Source of the DNA: Bordetella parapertussis
Lineage (GTDB): Bacteria; Pseudomonadota; Gammaproteobacteria; Burkholderiales; Burkholderiaceae_D
Direction of reading: 5' to 3'
DNA: 6,400 nt
Assembly: GCA_945867725.1 (NCBI GenBank)
Contig: CAMBJI010000123.1
Location: forward strand, 1 to 6,400
Positions 1-6,082 of the stretch are shown here, piece after piece. Every line of letters starts with the position of its first letter. The stretch's first letter is position 1. Under the pieces are notes generated by a model. The model did no database searches, was not told the DNA's origin, and was given only the letters and a program-made list of their open reading frames with translations. The translations under genes were made by a program, and so were the position numbers.

Positions 1-211
1 TCTGTCAGATCAAGTCTGAACTACTACAGCTTATCCGAGCGTGGGCCGTATCCGCTGCTTGTCATGCCGGTATCCATGCAAGAAAAAAAATCGTCATATG
101 ATGTTCCTAGAAGCGGATCGCAGCTCGCCAGATTGGTGCTGATCGCTTCCGTCCAAGCCCGAAATTTTCGCTCTGGGTGATAACAATCAGCTCTGGTGCA
201 GGCGTGTCGAC
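1..211. other. Left edge, no gene assigned; possible 3' tail of a truncated plus-strand frame
   Basis: Plus-strand frame 1 is open from the window edge to a TGA at 178-180 (59 codons), and frame 3 is open to a TGA at 99-101. Either could be the tail of a gene entering from the left. The frame-1 peptide ends in LARLVLIASVQARNFRSG, resembles no family I know, and uses AGA three times, so coding is unproven. An open run of this length in one of six frames is not rare by chance. An A8 run (82-89) lies here without a convincing hairpin beside it. The next gene ends at 212 on the opposite strand, so a gene ending at 180 would be convergent with it. Confidence 0.3.
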
Positions 212-871
212 TTAATTGGGTCCCGCCAGCAGCGCGTCTATTTCAGTAAGTAAGTTTTTCGCTGCTTCGTTATTCGCATCCAGTGTGACTGATCTTCTCA
301 ATGCACTTTGGGAAAGTTTGAGTTCTTGCAAATTCTGCCAGATACGTCCCGCGAGATACTGCATCTGAGAGGTTTCTTTTCTCTTGATACCTCGCTCAAC
401 CCAAATAATGGCAGAGAAATATCGTTCTGTAGATATCAGACACTGGGTCATTGCTTCATGTGGCCCGTTGCCGGGAATATTCTTATCGTCATAAAAATCT
501 GCAACACTTCCAAGTAGAGGTGAGGCTTCATCACAATAGCGCTCAGCTAGATCGGGTGAGATATATTGTGTTTTCGTTTTGCCCAAAATGTACTTGGCGG
601 CTGCGCGCTGAATTTCGGGTACGGTTGTGTCAGAAAGTATTTTTTCGCAGGCGAGTTGTAATTTTTTTATTTCTGCTTTATTCAGGACATCGGGTCGCTT
701 GCAGAAGCTCTCGCTTGTCTTGCCTTTTGAATTGAGCGTCACAGGTGTTTTCATGACCGTTGTAATAGCCATATTGAATTCGGCCATAGATGTGGACGCA
801 GCTTTGCCAGGTTCCTGGGCTAGGGCCCAGAAAGCAAGAAGCGACAGCACAATAGCTGCGAGTAATCGCAC
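212..871 (-). CDS. Exported TPR-like protein of unknown function
   Basis: This is an unrecognised 219-residue secreted protein. I chose the GTG at 871-869 as start because AGGAG (882-878) lies 6 nt before it. The in-frame ATG at 901 would add ten residues but has no ribosome binding site. From the GTG, the N-terminus MRLLAAIVLSLLAFWALA followed by Q is a textbook Sec signal peptide with an A-L-A cleavage site, so the product should be periplasmic. The last third (about residues 147-212) is two helical hairpins with TPR-like spacing of A, L, Y and G residues, ending in a SLDPNN-like turn (VTLDANNEAA) typical of TPR units. Four cysteines (57, 75, 113, 144) in the mature part could form two disulfides. 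TPR repeats usually mediate protein binding; the partner is unknown. It is divergent from the next gene across a 170-bp gap that holds a good promoter for this one. It could instead be a Sel1-like or generic alpha-solenoid protein. Confidence 0.75.
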   Translation of the reverse strand: MRLLAAIVLSLLAFWALAQEPGKAASTSMAEFNMAITTVMKTPVTLNSKGKTSESFCKRPDVLNKAEIKKLQLACEKILSDTTVPEIQRAAAKYILGKTKTQYISPDLAERYCDEASPLLGSVADFYDDKNIPGNGPHEAMTQCLISTERYFSAIIWVERGIKRKETSQMQYLAGRIWQNLQELKLSQSALRRSVTLDANNEAAKNLLTEIDALLAGPN

Positions 872-877
872 CAAGAT

Positions 878-882
878 CTCCT
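878..882 (-). promoter_or_regulatory. Ribosome binding site that sets the GTG start at 871
   Basis: The minus strand reads AGGAG here, 6 nt upstream of a GTG at 871 and 3 nt upstream of a TTG at 874. It lies inside the longer reading that begins at ATG 901, which itself has no Shine-Dalgarno sequence. The best-spaced choice is the GTG. Confidence 0.6.
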
Positions 883-944
883 GTACGAAACGGCAAAGCA
901 TTAAGGCGTTGATTGCGTGGGGCGGCGTTTAATAGCGCAGGTAC

Positions 945-973
945 ATTATAAAATATGGAACGCAATAATTCAG
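945..973 (-). promoter_or_regulatory. Sigma70-type promoter for the TPR-like gene
   Basis: On the minus strand a perfect TATAAT (950-945) is preceded by exactly 17 bp and then CTGAAT (973-968), which matches TTGACA at three central positions. Transcription would begin near 938, giving a leader of about 67 nt before the GTG at 871. The -10 is strong and the -35 weak, so an activator may help. No comparably good promoter was seen for the divergent plus-strand gene. Confidence 0.5.
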
Positions 974-1030
974 TTAATAGATATTGCGCGATGTTTTCAT
1001 TTTAAAAACGCTCAGCCTCACTCGACACTA

Positions 1031-1035
1031 GGGAG
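1031..1035 (+). promoter_or_regulatory. Ribosome binding site supporting a TTG start
   Basis: GGGAG ends 6 nt before the TTG at 1042. There is no ATG in frame near the signal peptide start, so this site is what justifies the non-standard TTG initiation codon of the 143-residue exported protein. Confidence 0.65.
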
Positions 1036-1041
1036 TAAAAA

Positions 1042-1473
1042 TTGAAACATTTGTTCACGTTATGCGCGGCCATTATCTTTGTTGCCAGTATCGCAAGCGC
1101 TCAAGATAAAGTAGTCAGTCCGGGGCAGGGCACGCCCGAGCGCAAAATGATCCTGGATGCTTTGCGTCCCAAGCTTGAGGCAGAGTTGAAGACGGAACTG
1201 GTTTTTGTGGTCTCAGATATTCGGGCCAGCGCCGACTGGGCGTTTGTGATGGCTCAGCCGCAAAGAAAAGACGGTAAAAAGCTCGACGGCAAAAAAATCT
1301 ATGGCGAGGGATGGGAGCATATGGACGGCTTCACGTTGACCGCTGTGCTGCGAAAGAAGTCGAACCAATGGACAGTTCTTGAACACCATATCGGTGCAAC
1401 CGATGTCTGGTGGCAGTCGTATTGCGAGCAGAAGTCTGCCTTGGTTAAACAGGTGCTGGGCGTCTGTCCATGA
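1042..1473 (+). CDS. Exported 143-residue protein of unknown function
   Basis: A small secreted protein starting at TTG 1042, with GGGAG 6 nt upstream. Residues 1-20 (MKHLFTLCAAIIFVASIASA) form a Sec signal peptide with cleavage ASA before Q21. The mature part opens with G-x-G-TPERKMILDALRPKLEAEL (about residues 28-49). From memory, a similar GTPxRKxILDALRP motif recurs in uncharacterised periplasmic proteins of Proteobacteria, followed as here by a beta-rich stretch with a DWAFV motif (residues 65-69) and a W-x-VLEHxIGATDV segment (110-122). C128 and C142 are the only cysteines in the mature chain and could form a C-terminal disulfide. The fold looks like a small alpha+beta domain. Function is unknown and I assign none. 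The gene faces the lipoprotein gene across a 41-bp convergent gap. Coding is well supported by the signal peptide, motif and ribosome binding site. Confidence 0.8.
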   Translation: MKHLFTLCAAIIFVASIASAQDKVVSPGQGTPERKMILDALRPKLEAELKTELVFVVSDIRASADWAFVMAQPQRKDGKKLDGKKIYGEGWEHMDGFTLTAVLRKKSNQWTVLEHHIGATDVWWQSYCEQKSALVKQVLGVCP

Positions 1474-1492
1474 GTTGTCTATAGCGTTGCTG

Positions 1493-1545
1493 ATCGGACG
1501 ACCAAAACAGGTTCTTATTCTAGATAATTTCCCTGTACGTCCGAT
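1493..1545. repeat. Nested inverted repeat in the convergent gap, possible two-way transcription end
   Basis: ATCGGACG (1493-1500) pairs perfectly with CGTCCGAT (1538-1545). Inside it ACAGG (1507-1511) pairs with CCTGT (1532-1536), and TTAT/ATAA (1515-1518, 1524-1527) forms a third short stem. The structure lies between two convergent genes and covers the last codons of the lipoprotein gene. There is no proper T-run on either strand (only TTT on plus), so it is not a classical intrinsic terminator. An 8-bp pairing at this distance is not rare by chance; only its location favours it. Confidence 0.3.
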
Positions 1546-1847
1546 TTGCGCCAGCCTTTGCGGCGCATGCATTGCAGCATCGTTTCAAGGTTGCAGCTTT
1601 TGGGAATGATGTCCTGACATTTGTGTCCGCCCTTGCCGTCGCTCTCGCAGATCGTGGTGGTTTTTTCTTTCATTTCTGTACAACGTTCACGTTCGGAGGT
1701 CGAGGCGCAGGCTTGTCTGTCCTTGTCAAAGTTCTGCTGATCTTCGGGGGAATTGAATTCATAGTTCGGGTGCCGGTACGCTTCTGCGCAGCCGAAGAGA
1801 TTAGCTGATATCAGCACAATGAGAAAAAAGCGCATCATGTCTGTCAT
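1515..1847 (-). CDS. Small cysteine-rich lipoprotein, unknown function
   Basis: A 110-residue lipoprotein. After MTDMMRFFLIVLISAN comes LFGC, a slightly atypical lipobox (Phe at -2), with C20 the expected lipidated residue. The next residues are A and E, not Asp, so the outer membrane is the likely destination. Six further cysteines (47, 56, 67, 77, 85, 93) could form three disulfides. The C-terminal LQCMRRKGW resembles the CMxxKGW ending I associate with many short Gram-negative lipoproteins. The middle is very hydrophilic (residues 30-70). The start is ambiguous: ATG at 1847 is used here, but ATGs at residues 4 and 5 (1838, 1835) also keep the signal sequence, and no strong Shine-Dalgarno distinguishes them. 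It is transcribed away from the amidase gene with only 18 bp between start codons, so its promoter must lie within the amidase 5' coding region. Confidence 0.78.
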   Translation of the reverse strand: MTDMMRFFLIVLISANLFGCAEAYRHPNYEFNSPEDQQNFDKDRQACASTSERERCTEMKEKTTTICESDGKGGHKCQDIIPKSCNLETMLQCMRRKGWRKSDVQGNYLE

Positions 1848-1865
1848 GGTCCAAACTCAAAAAAT

Positions 1866-2687
1866 ATGAACAACCATCTTTGGTTATCGTGTGTGTTGGT
1901 AACAATGCTGCTGAGCGTTGCCAATATGACCAGCGCCGCACCACCTTCGATTATCCTCGATCCGGGGCATGATCCGCTGTATCAAGGCGCGCTCGGAAGT
2001 TGCGGCGAGTTTGAAGTTTCTTATAACGACAGGATTGTAGCCGCGTATTTGAAAATCACGTCAGCACAAGTCACTACGACGCGGGATGCAGGTCAAGCTC
2101 CCAGAATTTTAAAACGCAAGACGGGTGAAAGTGATACGCCCCAAAGTCGGTATTCTCTGAAAACTTCTCTGCAAGCCCGAACGACTTTGGCGAACTCGAG
2201 TAAAGCGGGTTTGTTCATTTCGATTCATCATGATTCCACCGCGGTGCGCTTCATCACGGCCGATGCATCTCTCTGTGGCCGTCGGGGTGGGCATACCTTG
2301 CTTCCAGAATTCAAAGCGAGAAATGATATCGGTTTCAATGTGTTTGTCGATCAGGACCCCAAAAACCCGCACTACCAGCACAGCTTGCGTTTTGCGAAGT
2401 TGCTGGGTCAGGAGTTAGTTGGTCTTGGCAGAAAACCGTCCAATTACCATTATTTTCCTGAAGATGATTGCCGGTCTTGCCGACCTGTGATTCGTGAACT
2501 GGGTATCTGGCATCAGCAGTTATATGTATTGCGGCATGTGCGCATGCCTGCGGTGTTGGTTGAAGTGGGCAATATAGCTGATGCAGAAGACGAAGCCCTG
2601 ATCAACACCGAACAATTTCGTGAACAGTTTGCGCAAGCGCTGAAGCGGGCAGTGGATCGTTTTTTTGCTGTAGCGGCGAGCGATTAA
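1866..2687 (+). CDS. Periplasmic N-acetylmuramoyl-L-alanine amidase (Amidase_3 family)
   Basis: This enzyme should cut the amide bond between N-acetylmuramic acid and L-alanine in peptidoglycan. A signal peptide (about residues 1-24) exports it. The catalytic Amidase_3 domain fills the rest, with no AMIN, SPOR or LysM domain. Zinc ligands are visible in order: H35 in ILDPGHD, E50 exactly 15 residues later as in AmiA/B/C, and H121 in FISIHHDS. E233 in PAVLVEVGNI fits the catalytic glutamate. Supporting landmarks are RTTLAN (105-110) and the NVFV...LA-type helix (158-180). Two motif variants stand out: DPGHDP instead of DPGHGG, and SIHHDS instead of SIHAN. Mature cysteines at 46, 137, 202 and 205 include a CxxC, suggesting disulfides. 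ATG 1866 has no clear Shine-Dalgarno, and no better in-frame start was found. Roles in cell separation or wall recycling are possible; a secreted lytic effector cannot be excluded. Confidence 0.9.
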   Translation: MNNHLWLSCVLVTMLLSVANMTSAAPPSIILDPGHDPLYQGALGSCGEFEVSYNDRIVAAYLKITSAQVTTTRDAGQAPRILKRKTGESDTPQSRYSLKTSLQARTTLANSSKAGLFISIHHDSTAVRFITADASLCGRRGGHTLLPEFKARNDIGFNVFVDQDPKNPHYQHSLRFAKLLGQELVGLGRKPSNYHYFPEDDCRSCRPVIRELGIWHQQLYVLRHVRMPAVLVEVGNIADAEDEALINTEQFREQFAQALKRAVDRFFAVAASD

Positions 2688-2733
2688 ACTGATTCAAATT
2701 CAGCGTTTAAAACGCAAGCGAAAATCTATTCGC
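2688..2733. repeat. Short inverted repeats at the convergent amidase / Adhesin_E-like gene ends
   Basis: Only 38 bp separate the two stop codons. The gap holds GCGTTTAAAACGC (2703-2715), a 6-bp-arm palindrome, followed by GCGAA/TTCGC (2718-2722 and 2729-2733) spanning the minus-gene stop. Neither is followed by a T-run. They could slow or end transcription from both sides, but both stems are weak. Confidence 0.3.
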
Positions 2734-3127
2734 AAGCCATTTTCCACAAGGGCAGGGTGAATTCGTCAAATGAGTCGATTTCCCATTCGATAGTGCTATC
2801 CTCGTGATGAACCGTACCCTTGCCCATGGGCTCGTCATGCCAGGCAAAGTATTTCTGTCGCATTGCCCGACTATCGCATTCGAACTCTGTCTGCACACGT
2901 TGTGATCTATAAGCTTTGCCATTGACCCGACGCATATATGGCGGCTGGTAGTCAAACACTCGCCACAAGACCACCGTGCCGAGGTGGCGCTCGATGCTGT
3001 CGACATCTAGATACTGCTTGACGCCGCCATCGGGCGAAGAGGTAATCTCAACCCAGTTTTCGGCGTGCGCCGATAGCGTCATTATCGTTAAAAGCGTAGC
3101 CGCTATTGCGTAGACAAATTTATTCAC
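2726..3127 (-). CDS. Exported Adhesin_E-like (surface-adhesin protein E domain) protein
   Basis: A 133-residue secreted protein, last gene of the gabD unit. The start is taken as GTG 3127 because AAGGA (3138-3134) lies 6 nt upstream; the TTG directly before it (3130) is only 3 nt away. Residues 1-22 are a signal peptide ending in S-AHA before E23. The mature chain follows the plan I know from the Adhesin_E family: NWVEI near the start, then YLDVDSIE (about 39-46), a strand with VVLWRVFDY (52-60), a QTEFECD segment (79-85), KYFAW, and a final WKMAC. C84 and C132, the only cysteines, are placed as the family's conserved disulfide. The family name comes from Haemophilus protein E, but most members are short periplasmic proteins of unknown role, so adhesion should not be assumed. 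Its gap to the transporter stop is 15 nt, so it is almost certainly co-transcribed. It converges on the amidase gene. Confidence 0.8.
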   Translation of the reverse strand: MNKFVYAIAATLLTIMTLSAHAENWVEITSSPDGGVKQYLDVDSIERHLGTVVLWRVFDYQPPYMRRVNGKAYRSQRVQTEFECDSRAMRQKYFAWHDEPMGKGTVHHEDSTIEWEIDSFDEFTLPLWKMACE

Positions 3128-3133
3128 CAAAAA

Positions 3134-3138
3134 TCCTT
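3134..3138 (-). promoter_or_regulatory. Ribosome binding site of the Adhesin_E-like gene
   Basis: The minus strand reads AAGGA, lying between the transporter stop codon (3145-3143) and the GTG at 3127 with 6 nt of spacing. It decides between adjacent TTG (3130) and GTG (3127) start codons, and lets this gene be translated independently within the operon. Confidence 0.6.
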
Positions 3139-3142
3139 GTTG

Positions 3143-4399
3143 TTATGTCGGTGTAAAACGCTTGCTGCGAGCAAGGCGCCAGAGCATGAATCCGGTCACT
3201 ACAAAAGCCAGTTGTCCGGCAGCGAGTAATAATACGCTGGAACTCACCAGAGGTGAGATGACGCCGGCGACCAAGGCAGACAACATGGTCATGGTAAAGG
3301 ACTGGCAGGATGCGACGGTGCCGCGGATGTGCGGAAAAAGATCCAACACCAATAGTGTCAGTCCGGGCGCTACCATCGACATGCCCATCGTATACAGGAA
3401 CAGCGGCGCGACAGTCCAGGGCAAGGCCGGCGGAAAGAACAGGTGATAGCCGACATTGGCAATGCAGGACGTAATCAGCAGCACAAAACCGATAATGACT
3501 TGACGTCCCGGTGGTGCAACGCCAGCCATACGATTAGCCGCCAGCGCACCGAGAAAAATACCGGCCACTGAAGGTACAAACAGCCAGCTGAATTCATTTG
3601 CACCCAGTTGCAGGTGCTGCGTTATGAGTACAGGAGCGGAAGCTACATATAAAAACAGCCCGGAAAAATTACAAGCAATCGCACCGGCACGCAGCTGAAA
3701 CAGCGGTGATACAAAAATCTGTCGATAGTTATGCCACAGCGATGCAGGGTTGAACGCCTGTCGGCCTGACGGTGGCAATGTCTCCGGGAGTCTGCGATAC
3801 CCATAGAACAGCATTAGCAACGCGAAAATGAACAGCAGCAGAAAAATGCTGCGCCAGTCGCGCAGCGTGACCACCCAGCCGCCGATGATCGGTGCAATCG
3901 CTGGCGAGATAGAAAAAATCATAGTCACTAGCGAAAGCATGCGTTCGGCCGAAGCACCCGCATATAAATCACGAATGATGGTGCGGCCGATCACCACGCC
4001 TGCCCCCGCTGATATGCCCTGCAACATTCGAAATGCCCACAGGTATTCAACACTGTGTGCTGATGCACAGCCCAGCGAAGCGACTGCATAGACCGCCAGC
4101 GAAATCAAAACAATGCTGCGTCGACCAAACGCATCTGACAGCGCGCCATGCCAGAGAATCATGACCGAGAAGGACAGCATGTACACCGTTAGCGTCTGCT
4201 GCACCTCCAGTGCGCTGGCCCCCAGATTGTTTTGTATCGCTGGGAAGGCAGGCAGGTAGCTATCGACCGAGAACGGCCCGAGCATAGCCAGCGCTGCCAG
4301 CAGAAATGCCAGTGATCCGGAGGTTGCAGGATCACCTGAGTTTTCTTTGGAAGCGGAATTCAAAGCATCTGACCAGAACAGCTCGGCATCAGACACCAC
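3143..4399 (-). CDS. MFS multidrug efflux transporter, Bcr/CflA family
   Basis: A 418-residue inner-membrane proton-coupled exporter of the DHA1 group. Twelve hydrophobic segments can be placed, roughly at 31-50, 69-88, 95-113, 119-141, 155-178, 184-202, 235-260, 271-292, 299-321, 329-352, 363-385 and 388-410, with a cytoplasmic loop near 203-234. Family marks are D46 and the following SYLPAFPAI in TM1, motif A GALSDAFGRR (85-94) after TM2, motif B RMLQGISAGAG (124-134) in TM4, and the antiporter motif C SPAIAPIIGG (165-174) in TM5. Bcr/CflA members expel drugs such as bicyclomycin and chloramphenicol, or metabolites such as cysteine; the substrate here is unknown. The start is one of two successive GTG codons (4399, 4396) inside the end of gabD, an 11-bp overlap that suggests translational coupling, as no good Shine-Dalgarno is seen. 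The N-terminal tail of about 30 residues is somewhat long, but no better in-frame start appears before TM1. Confidence 0.92.
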   Translation of the reverse strand: MVSDAELFWSDALNSASKENSGDPATSGSLAFLLAALAMLGPFSVDSYLPAFPAIQNNLGASALEVQQTLTVYMLSFSVMILWHGALSDAFGRRSIVLISLAVYAVASLGCASAHSVEYLWAFRMLQGISAGAGVVIGRTIIRDLYAGASAERMLSLVTMIFSISPAIAPIIGGWVVTLRDWRSIFLLLFIFALLMLFYGYRRLPETLPPSGRQAFNPASLWHNYRQIFVSPLFQLRAGAIACNFSGLFLYVASAPVLITQHLQLGANEFSWLFVPSVAGIFLGALAANRMAGVAPPGRQVIIGFVLLITSCIANVGYHLFFPPALPWTVAPLFLYTMGMSMVAPGLTLLVLDLFPHIRGTVASCQSFTMTMLSALVAGVISPLVSSSVLLLAAGQLAFVVTGFMLWRLARSKRFTPT

Positions 4400-5867
4400 C
4401 CATGCATAGATATTTCAGTTCGAGATATTCATCGATGCCATATTTCGAGCCTTCGCGCCCGAGACCTGATTGCTTGACGCCGCCAAACGGGCCAACTTCG
4501 TTGGAGATCAATCCGGTATTAATGCCAACCATGCCGTATTCGAGTTGTTCGGCCACGCGCCACACACGACCGATATCACGCGAATAAAAATAACTCGCCA
4601 AACCAAAGTCAGTGTCATTGGCTGCAGCGATGACTTCTTGTTCAGAAGTAAAGCGCATCACCGCAGCGACGGGACCGAAGGTTTCCTCGTGCATGATCTT
4701 CATGTCTATGTTTGCATTCGAGAGAACGGTGGGTTGGTAGAACAGGCCACCCAAGGCATGGGCATGTCCGCCAGATTCCAGTTTCGCACCCTTGGCCAGT
4801 GCATCTGCCACATGCTCGCTGACTTTTTCTACGGCTTGCGCGTCGATCATCGGGCCTTGTTGCACACCGGCGTCAAAACCATTGCCCACCTTGATTTTTG
4901 CAACCGCATCAGCCAGTTTTCTGACGAAGACATCATGCACAGTATCGTGCACATAAATACGATTGGTGCAGACGCAGGTCTGACCGGCATTGCGATACTT
5001 TGAAATCATCGCACCTTCGATTGCGGCGTCGATATCAGCATCTTCAAACACAATGAAGGGCGCATGACCGCCCAGTTCTAATGCTAGTTTTTTGATGGTG
5101 GGCGCACTCTGCGCCATCAGAATCCGACCCACGGGTGTGGAACCAGTGAATGACAGATGCCGCACCTTGGGGCTATCGCAAAGCACCTTGCCGATTGCAA
5201 TTGAGTTTTCACTGTCAGCAGTGAGCACGTTGATGACACCGGCTGGGATACCAGCACGGTTGGCGAGTTCTGCCAATGCCAGCGCGGACAGCGGCGTCTG
5301 CTCGGCTGGTTTGATGACAATGGTGCAGCCAGCCGCCAGAGCTGGTGCGATTTTGCGGGTAATCATCGCAATCGGAAAATTCCACGGCGTGATGGCCGCA
5401 CAGACGCCAATGGCTTGCTTGAGCGTGATCAGCCGGCGGTCTGCTGCCGGAGAAGCCAGCACATCGCCATTGACCCGCTTGGCTTCCTCGGCAAACCACT
5501 CAATAAAGCTGGCGCCGTACATCACTTCTCCCTTGGCTTCGGCTAGCGGCTTGCCCTGTTCGGCCGTCATCAGCGCTGCCAGATCGTCGGTATTCGCAAT
5601 GATCAGATCAAACCACTTGCGCATGACCTGCGCGCGTTCTTTGCCAGTCTTGCGTGCCCACGCTGGAAATGCTGCGTGGGCAGCTGCAATGGCTTGCTCA
5701 GCATTCGCCGGACTCAGGTTAGGCACGTCGACGATCAGGCTGCCATCGGCCGGGTTCGTGACAGGGAAGCGACTCGGCGCGTCAACCCAGCTGCCATTCA
5801 GCCAAGACTGAGATTTCAGAAGTTGAGGGTCTTGAAGCCCGGGAATGCCGGGGGTGGCTAATGACAT
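4389..5867 (-). CDS. gabD: Succinate-semialdehyde dehydrogenase (NAD(P)+), GabD
   Basis: A cytoplasmic aldehyde dehydrogenase of 492 residues (about 482 in E. coli GabD). It oxidises succinate semialdehyde to succinate, the last step of the GABA shunt and of related amine degradation. Cofactor and active-site marks are TPWNFP (160-165, N163), IKPAEQTPLSA (185-195), FTGSTPVGR (240-248), LELGGHAP (263-270, general base E264), GQTCVC (295-300, nucleophile C298) and EETFGPVAA (394-402). R171 and R292 have the same spacing from the catalytic cysteine as the substrate-carboxylate arginines of human SSADH (213 and 334). C300 sits where the human enzyme has its redox-switch partner cysteine. The ending GREGSKYGIDEYLELKYLC is typical of the SSADH subgroup, which separates it from other ALDHs. 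Start ATG 5867 has AGGAG 5 nt upstream. First gene of the apparent operon; no gabT is next to it. Cofactor preference cannot be fixed from sequence alone. Confidence 0.95.
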   Translation of the reverse strand: MSLATPGIPGLQDPQLLKSQSWLNGSWVDAPSRFPVTNPADGSLIVDVPNLSPANAEQAIAAAHAAFPAWARKTGKERAQVMRKWFDLIIANTDDLAALMTAEQGKPLAEAKGEVMYGASFIEWFAEEAKRVNGDVLASPAADRRLITLKQAIGVCAAITPWNFPIAMITRKIAPALAAGCTIVIKPAEQTPLSALALAELANRAGIPAGVINVLTADSENSIAIGKVLCDSPKVRHLSFTGSTPVGRILMAQSAPTIKKLALELGGHAPFIVFEDADIDAAIEGAMISKYRNAGQTCVCTNRIYVHDTVHDVFVRKLADAVAKIKVGNGFDAGVQQGPMIDAQAVEKVSEHVADALAKGAKLESGGHAHALGGLFYQPTVLSNANIDMKIMHEETFGPVAAVMRFTSEQEVIAAANDTDFGLASYFYSRDIGRVWRVAEQLEYGMVGINTGLISNEVGPFGGVKQSGLGREGSKYGIDEYLELKYLCMGGV

Positions 5868-6018
5868 ACGTACTCCTAGTTAGCGACGTCTTGAAAAAAC
5901 AACAGGATAACGGATCTTCACCATCTGGACAGAATCGCTAAAAAATGAAGCATCAGTAAATAAACTTTTTTGCACTATTGACGGAACAAAAGATATTTCA
6001 GTGAAACACAGCAGAGGA

Positions 6019-6032
6019 ATGAATTTATTCAT
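6019..6032. repeat. 14-bp operator-like palindrome
   Basis: ATGAAT-TT-ATTCAT has perfect 6-bp arms around a 2-bp centre. It directly abuts, sharing base 6032, the larger inverted repeat at 6032-6062. The size and symmetry suit a homodimeric regulator, although AT-rich DNA yields such palindromes easily. Confidence 0.4.
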
Positions 6033-6062
6033 GAAATTTATATGTGACGCCTATAAATTTCA
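6032..6062. repeat. Perfect inverted repeat with 11-bp arms
   Basis: TGAAATTTATA (6032-6042) and TATAAATTTCA (6052-6062) are exact reverse complements, separated by TGTGACGCC (6043-6051). Centre-to-centre spacing is 20 bp, about two helical turns, which fits two protein subunits binding the same face of the DNA. The right arm contains TATAAA, which could act as a -10, so a bound protein might block transcription toward 6155. The GC-rich spacer inside AT-rich arms is distinctive. Confidence 0.5.
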
Positions 6063-6082
6063 AAAAATTTTTCAATCGAGAA

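Noticed and set aside
77..103. A8 run beside TCATATGA, read as a terminator on the minus strand
   Set aside because: The only stem is 4 bp with no loop, too weak for an intrinsic terminator, and it lies more than 100 bp past the gene end.
627..965. Overlapping open frames on both strands around the TPR-like gene 5' end
   Set aside because: They overlap the signal peptide and promoter of the supported gene and show no protein-like features.
1804..1815. Perfect 12-bp palindrome GCTGATATCAGC upstream of the amidase
   Set aside because: About one or two such 12-bp palindromes are expected by chance in a window this size, and it lies in lipoprotein coding sequence.
4470..5003. A 177-codon plus-strand open frame opposite gabD
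   Set aside because: Same cause: antisense shadow of gabD, with no ribosome binding site or family features.
5092..5811. A 239-codon plus-strand open frame opposite gabD
   Set aside because: It is the antisense of a fully motif-supported aldehyde dehydrogenase gene; the peptide has no domain pattern and the frame is open because of gabD codon bias.
5978..6006. TTGACG as the -35 of a plus-strand promoter
   Set aside because: The bases 16-18 bp downstream (around 6001) read GTGAAAC, unlike any -10 element.
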